DNA from: Auanema rhodensis
Lineage: Eukaryota > Nematoda > Chromadorea > Rhabditida > Rhabditidae
Direction: 5' to 3'
Assembly (NCBI GenBank): GCA_964057225.1
Contig: OZ059896.1
Location: 9,858,001 to 9,922,000, forward strand
Length of the DNA: 64,000 bases
Position 1 is the first letter of the stretch; every line of letters begins with the position of its first letter. The notes under the pieces are model-generated. The model saw only the letters and a program-made list of their open reading frames with translations, was not told the origin of the DNA and did not search any database. Below are positions 25,023 through 36,792 of the stretch, one piece after another. Made by a program: the position numbers and the translations under genes.

Positions 25023-27490
25023 ATGGAGGAGGCGAAGAATATGGCTCTGCTTTTCTTTATGGACCATCTGATGCAAAAGAATGGTCGTCGTACAATTCAT
25101 GACCTCTCTTGTCAATTTGGAGCTAGAGGGTGTGTATTACAAAATAATATTTTCAAAAAAAAATAAATTTAAAAAAAATAAAGATGAATCTGATGTTTTA
25201 CTTGATATCTTCAGGTTTTCCGAAGACATGAGAAATGCTGTTGGAACAACTCAAGAAGGCTTAACAGAGTTTTTATTGCAACATCCCTCACTATTCTCAG
25301 TTGATGGAGACCAAGTATAGTTTGTATACAATGGACAGATCATCTAACTTTGAAAATTCAGGTCAACATTGTTGGATTTGGCGATATGACAGCTAAAAAT
25401 AATCCTCTGCTTCAACAGACATCCCGGGGGCGTGATTATGAAAAGGAAGCCGTCGAATTTTTTGTGAATAAGCTCACAAAGTTCGGTCCTGAGCTTCAAG
25501 TATTAAATTTCATAAAATAACAAATATTCATTCATCGATTTTATAGATAAAATCATTACTTGGTCACCGTTCTCAAGCTGCACCAGAAGTCCGCCTAGTG
25601 TCAGGTCGCCATCTCAAAGAGTTTTGCGAATTTTTACAATCTCAAGTTGATCATTTTGTTGTTGAAGGAGACAGAGTTCGTTTAAAGGTTAGTATAATAC
25701 ATATAAATAAAAATTATATTCTATAATAAATAAAATGTAAAATAAAAGTTTTTTCTTGATGTAGGACATGCCGGAACCAGACGAAGATTCAATAGAGTTA
25801 GATGACGAAGGCAAACCATTAGCTGGTGTAAAAGCCAAACAAGCTGCTGTAGAATATTTAAAAAGTGTTTTAGAACAGGTATATTGCTTAAATAATAATA
25901 TTTTCTCACAAAACTTCTTAAGAAATGCTATTAGACAATTATCTTTTTTTCTTTTCAGAATGATGATCAGCCTATCCCCCTTGATCAATTCTATCAAAGT
26001 TTTTGTCAAAGATTCAATCATACTATTAGACAGGATGTAGCTACAAATCCTAAAGAACTATTACAGTTTTTGAAACTGAATCGTTCATTATTTTTTATTC
26101 GTAGTAATAAGGTAATATAATTAAATATTTCAAAAAAATAATGATAAACAAATAATATTTAGGTATCACTTGTTAAAAATAGACCTAGTGAAGATGGATC
26201 TGAAAATGGATCTGAAGAAGAACAACAAGAAAATAATAATAACCATATATTCCCTTTGGATCAAAATGCCTTGAGCAAAATACATTATGTAAAAGCATTG
26301 AGACAAGCTAAAGTATTTTTGATTAAAAACTTTTATCATTTTAATATTTATTATTTAGGAAGTTATCGAAAAAATTAATGCGGACTTAAAGGAGCAAGAA
26401 CGCCCATTAGTTGGTTTGGATTTCAAAACTGTCACTTTGGGTGCCGAAGGAGAAACTTTCTTATCTTTAGGTAATTTCCAAATACATTTTTATAATAAAA
26501 TATTAAGATACATAAAAATTGTCTTATCTTATTCTTCAGGCGTTATTGCTTCAACATCACTTATTGGCGTATTTGATCTCGCATCTAGTGATGTAATGGT
26601 AATGGAAAGTGGGATGAAAGAACTATTGGAAAATGGAAAAGTGGTTAAAGTAAATTATAATTATTATATTTTTAATTAAAATATGTTTTTCTCTCTAAGG
26701 TTATTCACGATGCTAGAAGAATTAGTACTATTCTATCTCACAAATATGCTGTTCATATGAGAAATATATTTGATACACAGGTAAATAGAAACATCTTTTA
26801 TAATACTGTACTAAATTTATATCAATTTCAGGTTGCTCATGCTATTCTTCAACATGATAAATTTAACAAGCCCTTACATGACATGAGACCAATCACATTT
26901 TTGAATTTGCAACGTGTGTACTATCCACAATCTATTTTACTAAGTGATGTAACACCTCGTAAATTGAGTCAAAACCCAAAGTAAGTTATAAATACAATTG
27001 TTCACTGTTTGAAACAATTTCAACAATGTTATGAATGTTTTCAGTTGGGGACAACGACCAATTACTGACGAATTCTTGTTGAATATTGTAGAAGAAGCTC
27101 ACTGTTTGATTTCGGCTCTCCATCAAACACTTTCAAACCTGTTGCCTGTTCATCTGCGAGGCTTATTTGAGGACAAATGTGTTGAAGTAAATTTACTTTT
27201 TTATTACTTATCACATAGATATTCATATCTTCATATACAATTTCTTATCATTTATATATTCGATTTAGGTTCTCTTAGCTAGTCCAACACGTCCTCCACC
27301 ATCTAACTTTTCATCTGGAAGCCCATATCGAGCATCCACAAGACGAGCTGAAAGAGCTGCACCAACAGCTACATTTAATTCTAATACAGCCGGATTTGAC
27401 AGTGTAAGTCCTCGACGTCGAATGGCCGATGCATGTACTCAAACCTTTTCAACGGGAGACATTCAAGTGCTCAATATATACTACGAGTGA
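25023..27490 (+). CDS. egal-1: Egalitarian homologue (3'-5' exonuclease-like domain protein)
   Basis: Egalitarian works with BicD and dynein light chain; in Drosophila it links mRNA cargo to dynein, and C. elegans has a homologue, EGAL-1. The model has 13 exons and 572 residues. Three winged-helix-like modules occupy about residues 24-76, 115-163 and 205-255; each ends in a similar pattern of FL, then F, then V-x-hydrophobic. An acidic Asn/Glu linker follows. The exonuclease-like domain spans about 312-495 with PLVGLDFKTVTLG (motif I region) and KVIHDARRIS (motif II region). The C-terminal tail is Ser/Arg-rich and contains ACTQTF (TQT at 556-558), a match to the dynein-light-chain binding consensus. 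The first ATG after the probable trans-splice acceptor is used. The motif I acidic partner is Lys and motif II lacks the usual Asp before the hydrophobic residue, so catalysis is doubtful. The 3' flank has a pyrimidine tract (27594-27680) and possible AATAAA signals near 27910. Confidence 0.92.
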
Positions 27491-28577
27491 ACGAAATTTC
27501 GTTTTTTTCCCTTTAAATATTGTCCCAATCATCTCTATTTCTGTTTTCTCCAATATTTTCAATTAACATTCGTACGTAGGTACTACTTTTGTCTTAGCAC
27601 TTCATCCATCCACTTCATCCATTCATCCCTCCCTTCATTCAATTTTCTCTCCCTCTCTCTCTCTCTCTTTCTCTTTCAATTCACATCATTATCAACAACG
27701 GGACAGCATTTAATAAGTCAAATTACATAAAATGAAGATATCTTATAGATAAACTTTAAAATTTATTTGTTAACTAGTCGCAAAGTTATTATTAGTTTCA
27801 ATAATTTTTGTTTTTAAATTAATAGCATAACCATGTCTAAACTTTGTATTTCCTATTATACTGAGACAGAGCTTTGATATATACTATTGTGATGATTAAT
27901 TGCCTTGAAAATAAATATTTTCTAAAATAATTTCTTTAATATACAGTACTTTTATAATATTGATATATCTAAATCTATTTGTATATTTCAGTTCAATTAA
28001 AAATTGTTTTCAAATACTTGTTCAGCATTGAAATTCAAGTACTGTGAAGATCATTGGAACAAATTTCCAAGAATTCATATAATAGATATGTATACTTACA
28101 TGTATACAGTCAGAACGATGAAAAGTTTCTAATTTGATCTGATGATTGATTGAAATCAATATACATATACATCTGTAACTGATTGTTTATTGAATCAATT
28201 CAACAACTTAATACTTTAGAAGACATGATTTGTGATCCTGATCTCTGTGCTCTTTATAAATTATAATTTCATTTTCTCAAAAGTAATTATGAAACTATTT
28301 TAACTTGTATCTGAGATTTCAGCAATGAAAATGTATATGTTCAACTAATTCATTGGCATCAATCACTGAAGCATATATGTATATATTATCCGATTATCAC
28401 ACATACCATGTGAATATGCTCTTGAGAAGAAATAAATTTTGTAGATCATTACGAATATTTAATTATAAATTGCGTATGAGAATATTTTTCTTAAAATATT
28501 TTGTTACATTTCTTCTACAATTAATTATTTTATATCAAAGTTTACGAGTAGTGTATATTGATATAAAGTAAAGATAC
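27491..28577. other. egal-1 to receptor gene intergenic region
   Basis: The first 200 bases are pyrimidine-rich and probably belong to the egal-1 3' UTR. The rest is AT-rich sequence with no recognised feature; a short plus-strand open frame near 28353-28571 has no recognisable homology. Confidence 0.5.
27594..27680. repeat. Pyrimidine tract with (TCCA) and (CT)n units
   Basis: Repeated CATCCA/CATTCATC units run into a (CT)n stretch, about 100-190 nt after the egal-1 stop codon and so probably inside its 3' UTR. Confidence 0.8.
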
Positions 28578-29821
28578 ATGCATATGTCTTGTATAAATTA
28601 TGAACATGCTTTAATCTATTGGACATATATTCCACATAAAATACTATTATTTATTCATTTTCTTTTATCATTATTTGGACTTATAAACAATACTTTATTT
28701 TTATTACGACATTCCAAACATTTGTATTTTCATGGAAATTCAAAGGTTTTTTTCTCAAGTGATATTATATTCAATTAATTTGAGGCAGTTATAGATACTT
28801 ATTAAATTCATAGTTTTAACAAATATAGTTTATTCAACTTCACAACTATCAAATCAAGTAAGTATTGAGTAAACTATACTGATAATATTCATATATATAT
28901 ACATATAAACATATAGATTTACCAAGGAATTATCTTTATAATAGCTAAAGAACCATGCGATTTATATATTTCAAATAGAGTCTGTTTGATATTTCGTTTA
29001 CCAAGTTGGACATCGATCACATTGATTACGATGTTCAATTTAGCAATTGTTCTTGAACGGTTAAGTGCCACATATCTAGCATCTACATATGAACATCGAA
29101 AACCATATCGTATAATAATTTATATGTTAGCGGTATTAATTCATAAAAATTAAAAAAAAAAAGTTTTTCTTTATATTTTATAGTTGTCATGCACAGTTGG
29201 ATGTGGATTATTCATTTATTTTTCATGGGATTTAGATGCTTCGTCACTCCATTGCTCCTATTGGACATCTAATTCGTTAAGAAGTGTTCAAAACTTTTGT
29301 TGGCTACACGTTCTCCTTGATATTATATTGCTTGTAATTTTTGTTGGAAATTATAGATGGAATATTGTAACATCACAACGGTAAGACCATAGTTTAATTA
29401 CCATTTTATATTAATTTATAACAAATTTAGTATAATATATGATATTTCCACACGTTATCAGAGAAAAGAAAACTTAATTGTTTTAAAAATATTCAAACCC
29501 ATCATTGGATTGCATCTTGGCGTTCATTTAATTTTTTGCTTTTCTCTAATTTTGATGAGCTACTTAGCTCGTTTAATACAAGATCAAATCATTTTATTGA
29601 CAATTATGATGGCATTATCGGTAAAATAATTAATAACAAGTTAAAGAATTATTCTATATTCTTAGGTTTATCCAGTATATGCAATGTTAGCTCCCTTTTT
29701 TCTTATTCGAAATTTACAAAAAAATAAGGAGCAAAGAGAACAGCATACTAATCGAATTCAAAGAGAAACAGCTGATTGTACATCAAATTATTTTAAACAG
29801 TTTAATTCAGCTTGGAGATGA
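28578..29821 (+). CDS. Serpentine chemoreceptor, Sra/Srab type (seven-transmembrane GPCR)
   Basis: A G-protein-coupled receptor of the nematode Sra superfamily, expected in the plasma membrane or cilia of sensory neurons. The five-exon model gives 328 residues, the usual size for the family. TM1 lies at about residues 20-42 and is followed by the family-like YFHGNSK. TM2 (exon 2, about 57-77) leads to a Cys near 91. TM3 is followed by LERLSATYLASTYE, matching the conserved ERxxAT segment after TM3. TM4-TM7 follow, with VYPVYAMLAPFFLIRN in TM7 and a short polar tail. Exon 2 (28792-28859) was placed by frame and hydrophobicity: the acceptor at GTTATAG is the one that keeps an open frame. ATGs at 28578 and 28584 are in frame and either could start the protein; an upstream exon cannot be excluded. 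Whether it is Sra or Srab needs a profile search. An AATAAA-like signal follows near 29970. Confidence 0.85.
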
Positions 29822-31307
29822 TTCACTTAATAGTTTAATTTTTATTTAATTTCTATGTATATATGTATACAGTATACATTATATTTATATCTTGTATTTC
29901 CATGATAATGTCAATATAATACTTATTGATGAAGACTTAACTATATGTATAAACTACATAAGTTTTAAATAATTAAAATAAACTATATATTGAAAGATTT
30001 TGCACTTCAACCATATTGGTAAGTTTCAAAAACATTTGGCTAATGGCTCGGATTAAAACAAGAAAACTGAAAGCTTGGCATCAATTATCAAAAGCAATAG
30101 AAGATGAGTGATAGGAAATGGAAGGCAAACCTGTTTGCTTTTTTCCTTTTTCAGATTTTTATACAGAGCTAAAAATCTTTGAAGATTGTTGCAAATAAAT
30201 GCGATATATCAAATATTTTAGTAGAATCTTCAACATTTATATACAGTGTGGCAAAAGAAGATATGATTCAGATACATTATCGTTTAATAATTCTGATCAT
30301 TCTGCACATGATCTACAAAAATCATCTTTTTACGTGTATTATATATATATATATACTAATTATATAATATATATTTGTTAAATATTACACATAACGAAGA
30401 ATGAGTTTAATTTGCAATTAAACATTATAGAACAAGAATTTAAAATCTTGTCAATTTTCTTTACGATACTGCTGACATTTTCTAAAATTAGCATTGTTTC
30501 CAAAGTTTTTTCTGAGAACAACTTTTTTTTGGAAATGTTTAATGAATATTGCCAAAAACTGATTGGACTGCAGAAATAACAATATGAGAGAAAATATGTT
30601 TGTACAGTATTTTGCAAATCTTTTTGAGCTTCAATATCTTGAAAGATCATTATTTCCTTAAAAGATTGCATGCCTACAGTAAGACCTACCCTTCAAGTTT
30701 AATATTAGAAACTTCTTTTAAAGATTTCAATCACATCTTATCATTTCCTCCGCGTGTTTCCTACATTAGTTCCTCTCTTCAGAATTGTCTTTCACTTTTC
30801 TTGGCTTTTTGCGCCGAATGGAATGACGTGAAAGAAATGTTTCACGTGATATATCTCTTTTCGGTGATGCAAATGGTGGGAACGGTTGTATTTATTCCTA
30901 AATTTCTTTCTAAATTCTCTATTATTCACTATACATCTTTCACTTTTCTCTTACACCAATTCTATTCTTTCTTCTCTCGGATTCATAGTGCAATTAGGTG
31001 CTGTCTCAAACTGAGTAAGAAATTCATCTAGTTGCATCTACTACAGGTGATGCTGATAAGACTGAAGAGCGAAAGAAAACCCGATTGGTGCCCAAAAAAG
31101 GATATCATTGGCAAACAGGTAGGAAAGTAGGTGGAACATAACACTATCACCATAATGAAAGCTTATAGCTTTATGAAACCCAGAGTATTCTATATTTCGT
31201 TAGTGTCAACTGCCAACTCGATAAACTCTTGCTTATTCTCTCAACTTGAAAAATGCATTCTCACTTATAAAGAACAATTTATTATTTTATTTCCATTTGT
31301 TCCAGGA
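29822..31307. other. Intergenic region upstream of the secreted orphan gene
   Basis: AT-rich sequence with a more complex, pyrimidine-rich part at about 30.66-31.03 kb. That part holds an uninterrupted 143-codon plus-strand frame (30600-31031) with no homology I recognise and no splice structure; I do not call it. It also contains a perfect inverted repeat with a CACGTG E-box at 30826-30848. The region probably carries the promoter of the gene at 31308. Confidence 0.45.
30826..30848. promoter_or_regulatory. Palindrome with CACGTG E-box
   Basis: ACGTGAAA (30826-30833) and TTTCACGT (30840-30847) are perfect inverted repeats with a 6 nt loop. The right arm together with the next G makes CACGTG, the bHLH E-box core. 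It lies about 460 nt upstream of the ATG at 31308. Regulatory function is inferred only from position and symmetry. Confidence 0.3.
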
Positions 31308-34141
31308 ATGAAAAGGGCTTTGTATATTCAAATAGCTCTACTATTAACTTGGTTTTCTCTTATTGAAGGTGAGTCGAAATATAAATATAAAATTATATTA
31401 TTCAATATATGTTTTGAAGCTGATTCATTTCAACCATCCTTATTGCCATATCCAGCATCTGTATCAAATATTCCGGTATGAAGCATATGCATATATTATA
31501 CTTTTAAACATTATTTTTAAAAAAATCTTCATATACAATATAAAATTTATATTTTAAATATTTGTTTTTGTTAGAAAACTAAACAAGATGAAGCTAATCC
31601 AGTTTCAATAGAAAACAAGAATTCAGCTTTCACATCAGGTGAGTGGTCTGTGAAACTTTTTTTTATCATTTTTGAACATATTGCGTAATCAATCATGTTT
31701 TCAGCTTATTCTAACCAGGATTTGTCCGAAGATTTAACAAGCTTACTCACTGGAATAGCTGAGCAGGTTAAAAAGTTTCTAAACATGTTGAATACGATTA
31801 ACCAAAACAATGTTTTTGAAGTTTTGGTAAAAATCCTTTCCATCCTGATTCAAATGTATTACCTACTCGTTCACGTCGTTCTTCGAATTCTGATGCTGAT
31901 TTGAGGGAGATTGGTCAAGACAGAGATGAAGAGAAGGAGCCAGAAGAAGGAGTACGAGTTGTTAAAATCTGTAGCTATCAGTATGATTAATTTCAGTTCA
32001 TCAAAGAACCCGATTCAGAACATCATGGTGACGACGAAGGTCAGTAGTTTTTATCTTTTCTTCTTATATCATTTTCATATAATTCTCACAATATCAGTTT
32101 GTTACTGTAGATACTGAAGAATCTGATCCTTCATTAACAAGCTCTAAAAGAGATTATTGTGAACGTTATGAACAGCATTATTCATATTTCTGTGTTGGTG
32201 AAACTACCAGCGATGACCCAGTGCGTTCCCCTACCTATACATATATACAGCATAATTAACATTCAGTCTGTTACCCGTTTTTGTCCATCATATCAAGGCA
32301 ACTGTCCTGATATGGCAAGAAAATCTCCATTAACTCCATGGCCATCAGATCCATTCTCAGCACCAGTGAGACCTATTTCACGACCAGTTAGTGTAGAAAC
32401 GACGGATAGTGAATCAGCAGAAGTAGATGAACGAGATGTTTACTTCTCAGAATTGAGAGTAATAATTTCGTTTTGTATATCATACAATTCTTTTTATTTC
32501 ACAGAGAAGATTTCCTTGCAAGCCTGACTGTGATCAAAGATTATTCCCTCATTGCACTTCTGAATGCAAATGTGATTTTATCTATCCTATTGTACAGAAA
32601 TTCTGTAATCCACCACCAATGCCAATATTTTTGAACACTTGCAGGTTTTGCATTCCATTTTTAATTAAAGAAATATTTTATATTTCGTGTAGATTATGGT
32701 ATAATGGATGTCCTAAATATGACCCTTATCATTATGCTTCTCAATTTGTTTATAATAAGGCTAATAAGGGCAAAGTTTCAAGTATGCAATAATTAATTTA
32801 TGTGATATCAACAGCTATTTATAGGTGGCCCTAGTTTGAGTGATGTCAGCCCATATGGAATTCCACAAGCTCGCAGTGCGAAACCTTTCTCAAGGCCTCA
32901 TCGGTTAGAATTATTATTATTCAAATAGAATTTATATATTATATAATATAGAACAAGCAGTCATTTAATGCCTATCATGCATGCTGCTAAAACTTTGAGA
33001 CTTAAAAGAAGTACCCAAGAAGATGAAATGGTCATTCCACCTGCACTACCATATGGCGCTCCTCGGGCTTCAGGCTTAAGATCCACTAGTGTTTCTTCCC
33101 CATCCGTTTCTTCATTTGAACATGTTTCAAAAACTCATGAGGATATATCAGAAACTCCTTGGCCTGATACTCATTCAAGGTGATTGTTGCGATAATTTAG
33201 TTTTCAGCTAGAAATGAAACATTTTATATATTTTTAGTTCAAGAACACATACATCGCATAAAACATCTCATCATAAGATATCGCATAGTTCTCATTCAAG
33301 ATCTCATAAGCATAGATATTCAACTAAAAGAAGTTCCAACCCATCTTCGTCTTCCTTCAGTTCTGCTTTTGACCCAGAACCAAGTAAAACAACACAATCA
33401 CCTCAATTATCAAGAAGAGAATTGTATAATAAGCTGAAGTTTGTTATAATACCGTAATATTCAAAATTAGTTTTGTTTTTTAAGAGTTTTGAATGATTTA
33501 ACTAGTCAGCCTGTTGGTATAACAAAAAAATTGGAAGATCCCGGTACTCTGAACCAAATATTAGGAGCGACCACAGCTACAGAGGATGGGAGACCTAGGT
33601 AATGAACGGTTATTTGCAACATTTAGAAACCTAAAAATATATTTAAGAGCAGCAGCAGTAGCTACAGCAGATGAAGAAGCTGATCCTTTCAAAGTAATTA
33701 TAATTATATTATAAATCTAATAACAATAATCATCCTCAACAATTATAGAACGTTGATCGCTGGTCAGGATTAACTGATAGTCGTGGTATATACCATCGAC
33801 CAAGAAGTTCCAGTCCTTTCACAAAGCCAGGTAAGTAACATCTAATCATGCTGTTCAAATATGTTTATTAATTCAGGTCTGTGGGAGCCAAATCCTGATG
33901 ATCCACACAGTCGTGATCCAACGAATAAGTATTGGTATCATCCAGAATCCTTGGGAGTAGATTGGTTAAACGGCCAAGTAATAGCTATATTAAAATAAAA
34001 AGGCAATGAATTCATATTCAGATGACATGGGGTGGTCATTGGGCTGTACCAGCTGCAGGTGTAGGAGGTACAGATGGTTTCAGTTCTCTTCACTTTCCAA
34101 GTATTGGTACATTCCTTAACATTCCTGATGATTACGATTAA
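31308..34141 (+). CDS. Secreted orphan protein with Cys-rich centre and Ser/His-rich linker
   Basis: I do not recognise this family. The model has about 17 exons and roughly 650 residues, starting at an ATG directly after TTCCAG (probable trans-splice acceptor). It begins with a signal peptide (MKRALYIQIALLLTWFSLIE). An acidic segment with a furin-like RSRR site follows, then a Cys-containing region (DYCERYEQHYSYFC). Next come a Pro-rich stretch, a dense Cys module (FPCKPDCDQ... then CKCDF, FCNPPPMP, NGCPKY) and a second dibasic site RLKR. A basic Ser/His/Arg low-complexity segment is followed by a conserved-looking Trp-rich C-terminus (LWEPNPDDP, KYWYHPES, MTWGGHWAVPAAG). The ordered tail and Cys pairs argue for a real extracellular protein, perhaps matrix or cuticle associated, which is inference. 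Intron 4 was placed at an AA|GTTTCT donor because the nearer CAG|GTTAAA donor breaks the frame. Confidence 0.75.
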
Positions 34142-34798
34142 GTTTATTTAAAAATTAGGAAATGTTATGAATTGTTTTCATTTTTGTTGTATATATTGTA
34201 TACATATATATGCTTATAAAGAGAATTAAATTAAATTAGCTTTATATTTTAAAAGTTCATAGAAAGATAAATACGAGAAGAGTTGTTTTTTTGTTTTTTT
34301 TTAGTATTATTTTGATTTAGAATAAAATAATTTAGACATTTATTTACATATATAATATATATGATTTCGAATGTTTTTGATAATATTTCAATACAACGTT
34401 TTGAAAACTTGGAATGATCTATGCATTACTAATAAATTCAAATTTATTTTAAATAAACTTAAAACTTGAAATTTCATATATGTATATTGCTCTAATCCAT
34501 TTCATTAACAAATTATCTTTTTCTTAACTATATATATTCTTGTATAAGAGAATTCTGAAAAAGAAAAATTGAAGAACTGTTCTCTATCAGAAACCATGAC
34601 ATTATGCCTATGACCTCATAATATTATTCAATCATGTATTAGATCTCTATCAAGCCTTAGAACTTGTTAATGTAATGTGAAAATAGAGAGATAACGTATG
34701 TCAAATTGCCGAATTTCATAGGTGTATTGAATAAAACACTATAAACTACCTTGAGTTACGTATACACCTTTGTGTTCTTTTCGCATAGTAAGCAAGCC
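34142..34798. other. Intergenic region
   Basis: The 3' flank of the orphan gene with an AATAAA near 34321, then AT-rich sequence. I see nothing else recognisable. Confidence 0.5.
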
Positions 34799-36348
34799 AT
34801 GTTTCGTTCTTCATGGAGATCAATGCTTCAATATGTCTATTTTGCCATTGCACTTATTATACTATTCGAATTACTTCTAAACTATGAATCAATAGAATTT
34901 GTAAGTTTTTTTTATTATTAATTGTTTTAAATTAAATTATTTTAAAATTAAGTTGGTTTAATAAAAATATTTCAGTCTATATCGGGAACACGTAAAGCAA
35001 GACAAGTGTTAACGGAATGGTCTGATTGCATGACATACAGATTAAGAAAAAGAAGAGGACATGATATTCATAAGGTTTTTTTTTAATTTTTGTTTTTTAA
35101 GGTACGTTTTCGCCCATAACTCCACCGATTTATCAGAAAATTTACGCGCGCGCATAAAAGTTTGGAAACTCACCAGCTTTTCATAAGCCAGCAGAAGTGC
35201 TCTATCCTCTCCAGATTGATTACGCTTCAACAAAAATCAAAAGTTTAATTTCTTTCAAAGTTTAAAGTTATGGCGCTCATTAAATATGCAATTAAACGCG
35301 TGCTCTCTAATGACACTGTATTTAGTTGGGTGGTGGGCGAAACCGTACCAGCTCCAATATATTAATATTATATTATATTTTATTAAGTTTGCATATTTAA
35401 TAAATGATTGCAGATGTGGTATGATGATTGGAATGCAATTACACGTTGCCAAAATTCTACACTTCTTCGAAACCTTCAGTTACTTACATTAGAATCAGGT
35501 GTACGTCAAAAACTTCATATCTTACCTAAAGATGTAAATCTTTCCATTTCTTGTATGGTTTCTTAATTTTTCTGAACTTAGTTTCCTCAAAGTGTGATTG
35601 TGACCATTGGATCTGAAGGAGATATTACACTTCACAAGAAACTTTATGAAGTGATAAAACTAGATTGTTTAATATTTTAATATTTTTTGAATTAAATTCA
35701 GACATTGAGAAAAAATGCACTATTTTTTGGAGCTGATGCTCAAATTAAAGCTGACTCTTCAGCAATCAGAGAGCTAGGGATGTTCTTTCCATTTTCAGTT
35801 GGAGCATCTCATGAATCTGAGTCAGACAAAGGTATCCAGTTCTTAAACAAATCTATATAATCGTTATAAAACTAAATTATAGATAGAAGTACTAATGAAA
35901 AGCCAATTGTTGATTTAACATATTTCTTAGATGACATTATACAGAAACATGTAAAATTAGATTTATCTTTATTTTGTTATCATGATTAGAAGATTTTTTT
36001 TAGTTTTATGATGCATTATGGATAGATGCTAATGGTTCTGAGTATAATGCTATTCCTTTATTATTTAAAGGAGCAGAATTAGAAGAAAAAGGAATAACAA
36101 TCTGTCAAATTAATATTGAAGTATAAGCTTATAGAATATATAAAATATAAAATTTTTTTTTAATAATTATTTATTTTTAGATCAAATTTCCAAGATCTGA
36201 TAGACATTTATATCAACTACATAAATATATTCTTCGAATTATAAATGATAGGAAATATGTTTTATTTCGTACTGAACAAGGAATTCATGCTCGATTGTTT
36301 TTACTTAATCTTGAAGATAGTAACTGTGTTCATAGATATTTTCTATAA
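34799..36348 (+). CDS. FkbM-domain (Methyltransf_21-like) type II membrane protein, copy 1
   Basis: This belongs to the nematode-expanded family related to FkbM methyltransferases; substrates are unknown. Eight exons encode 290 residues. An N-terminal cytosolic tail of about 10 residues is followed by one hydrophobic anchor (about 11-28), suggesting a type II Golgi or secretory-pathway protein. The luminal domain contains VTIGSEGDITLHKKLYE, corresponding to the SAM-binding start, FFGADAQ, and FYDALWIDANGSEYNAIPLL, corresponding to the D-x-E-G-x-E block. The motif ITICQINIE follows. In that block the second acidic residue is Asn (DANGSE). Exon lengths match copy 2 almost codon for codon. Intron 2 (about 35076-35413) is unusually long because it carries a MITE-like element at 35101-35349. 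The start is the only in-frame ATG before the anchor. Confidence 0.85.
35101..35349. mobile_element. MITE-like element with terminal inverted repeats
   Basis: A 249 bp insert inside intron 2 of the first FkbM gene. Its ends, GGTACGTTTTCGCCCA (left) and the complement of TGGGCGAAACCGTACC (right), match at 15 of 16 positions. It is GC-richer than the surrounding intron, includes an alternating GCGCGCGC run, and encodes no transposase. I could not identify a clear target-site duplication, so the superfamily is unknown. No second copy was seen in this window. Confidence 0.65.
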
Positions 36349-36792
36349 AAACCTCTATTAACTTAATATATTTATGTTTATTTATTTACTTATTTGTATA
36401 TTATAATAATTTTTTTGTACTTTGTATCACACATTTTATTTACTACCAGGATATCCGCATTGAAACTTCAATTCCTATATGCAAACAAGCTACTCTCACG
36501 GTTTAAAATTCAATTAAATTCAAGTTCTTCAGTATATGTGGTGAATATATGAACAGTTTAACTGTTTATACACGTTTTTTTCTCAATAATCATGAGGTCA
36601 GGCAATTAGAATCTGAGATGATCTTGCCGACAAGGACGAAACTAGTTGAAAAACATATTTGGGGAGGGATTACAGATACAGCTTTTCTTATTTCTTAGTT
36701 TCTCCTTTTTACTGTACTATAGTTCTTTTCATTATTATTATTATTACTATTATTATATGTGTTTTATTAAAAAATATCAATTAAATTTAGGC
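36349..36792. other. Intergenic region between the FkbM paralogues
   Basis: 444 bp of AT-rich sequence with a short (ATT)n run near 36726-36750. A TTTAG at 36786-36790 lies two bases before the next ATG and is a plausible trans-splice acceptor. The distance is long for a standard worm operon. Confidence 0.5.

Noticed and set aside
30600-31031. 143-codon plus-strand frame
   Set aside because: Longest intergenic frame but pyrimidine-rich, without homology or splice structure; length is not surprising in skewed DNA.
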